A stretch of 64,000 nt of DNA from positions 26,877 to 90,876 of the forward strand of contig CANRMP010000008.1 of assembly GCA_947631765.1 (NCBI GenBank), read 5' to 3'. A model generated the notes under the pieces. That model had not been told where the DNA came from. It did not search any database and saw only the letters and a list, made by a program, of their open reading frames with translations. This document shows, in pieces, positions 63,726 to 64,000 of the stretch. The DNA comes from an uncultured Clostridia bacterium (GTDB lineage Bacteria; Bacillota; Clostridia; Oscillospirales; CAG-272). Made by a program: the position numbers and the translations under genes. Each line of letters begins with the position of its first letter. Within the stretch, counting starts at the first letter, position 1.

Positions 63726-63756
63726 AAAAAGGCGTTGGCGTGAGCCACGCCTTTTT
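63726..63756 (+). terminator. terminator after tRNA-Val
   Basis: AAAAAGGCGTTGGC and GCCACGCCTTTTT form a long stem (one bulge) ending in T, directly after the CCA. Confidence 0.85.
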
Positions 63757-63757
63757 C

Positions 63758-63951
63758 AATGATGTTTGCCCGCCGTGCTGCGCACGGCTTGGTAAATGAT
63801 ATGGGCTTTGCCCAATAATTGCGATGTGTCCGCTTTGCGGACAATTTTTTTTAATATTCCTTTCAAATGAGGTTTGCCTGCGCGGATAAGCAGACTTGCA
63901 TCATTGCGACCGTAGGGAGCAATATCATTAGGCCGGAGGCGCAACATCATT
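63758..63951. repeat. palindrome-rich element with terminal inverted repeats
   Basis: AATGATGTT (63758-63766) and AACATCATT (63943-63951) bound a ~194-base unit. Inside lie GCCGTGC-TGC-GCACGGC, TGGGC-TTT-GCCCA, TGTCCGC-TTT-GCGGACA and ATTGC..GCAAT, and AATGATAT / ATATCATT as an inner inverted pair. It resembles a miniature inverted-repeat element. The open frame across it on the minus strand is not a convincing gene. The rest of the window end (63952-64000) is A/T-rich. Confidence 0.6.
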
Positions 63952-64000
63952 TTTCATTTTTTCCTCTTCTTCTCTTCTTAGCGCTCTTTTCAGCGCCTTT

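Noticed and set aside
63756..63950. 64-codon minus-strand frame over the element after tRNA-Val
   Set aside because: It coincides with the repeat unit boundaries and encodes its hairpins; not a believable protein.

Overview
The window looks like chromosomal DNA of a spore-forming Clostridia-type Firmicute. Supporting evidence is the spore genes spoIIR and a cwlD-like amidase, RNase J, an OhrR-type MarR regulator, a CarD-family regulator, the yhaO/yhaN pair, fhs and the consistent sigma-A-like promoters (TTGAMA-N17-TATAAT) seen on both strands. I did not identify a species. No phage, insertion sequence or CRISPR array is visible.

Region 1 (1-11160) is visibly richer in G+C than the rest and reads as an acquired cell-surface module. 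It opens with the tail of rfbC, then a sugar epimerase, UDP-galactopyranose mutase (glf), rfbA and rfbB: nucleotide-sugar supply for a polysaccharide with galactofuranose and dTDP-deoxysugars. Next come three phosphonate genes: a triple fusion (nucleotidyltransferase + cytidylyltransferase + PEP mutase), an iron alcohol dehydrogenase and phosphonopyruvate decarboxylase. Together they suggest a hydroxyethylphosphonate-type group, activated with a nucleotide and placed on a surface glycan. The region ends with two chymotrypsin-fold proteases without signal peptides and a small unknown protein. A solitary 36-residue copy of the protease leader lies on the other side of the phosphonate genes, which suggests that the cassette was inserted by recombination into a protease locus.

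Region 2 (11160-21040) holds a VanY-like DD-carboxypeptidase preceded by two decayed tandem copies of its own 5' end, an ABC/FtsX-type exporter with an alpha/beta hydrolase, a short MocR-type regulator, an OhrR-like regulator, and a DacF-like D-Ala-D-Ala carboxypeptidase.

Region 3 (21045-26490, minus strand) is housekeeping: RNase J, then rbfA-nrnA-truB-spoIIR and a small membrane protein. Region 4 (26598-36540, mostly plus strand) has a YhaO-like protein with lost metal ligands, a HAD phosphatase, YhaN, a chrA pair, a divergent sulfatase, two CobW-related P-loop proteins and a frameshifted lipoprotein.

Region 5 (36541-52861, minus strand) has a DUF1385 protein with an unusual low-complexity insert, the arginine operon argCJBDF with a promoter overlapped by an ArgR-box-like palindrome, a hotdog thioesterase, iorBA plus an acyl-CoA ligase (aryl-pyruvate oxidation), a DUF4886 protein, CarD and a Xer recombinase. 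Two gene-poor gaps here carry chains of short palindromes.

Region 6 (53063-64000, plus strand) has a membrane protein, cwlD, radA, fhs, tsaE, tsaB, rpiB, a LytTR response regulator that appears to start at ATA, a soluble GHKL kinase, a P-type Ca2+ ATPase and tRNA-Val(GAC). A roughly 195-bp palindrome-rich element with 9-bp terminal inverted repeats follows the tRNA.
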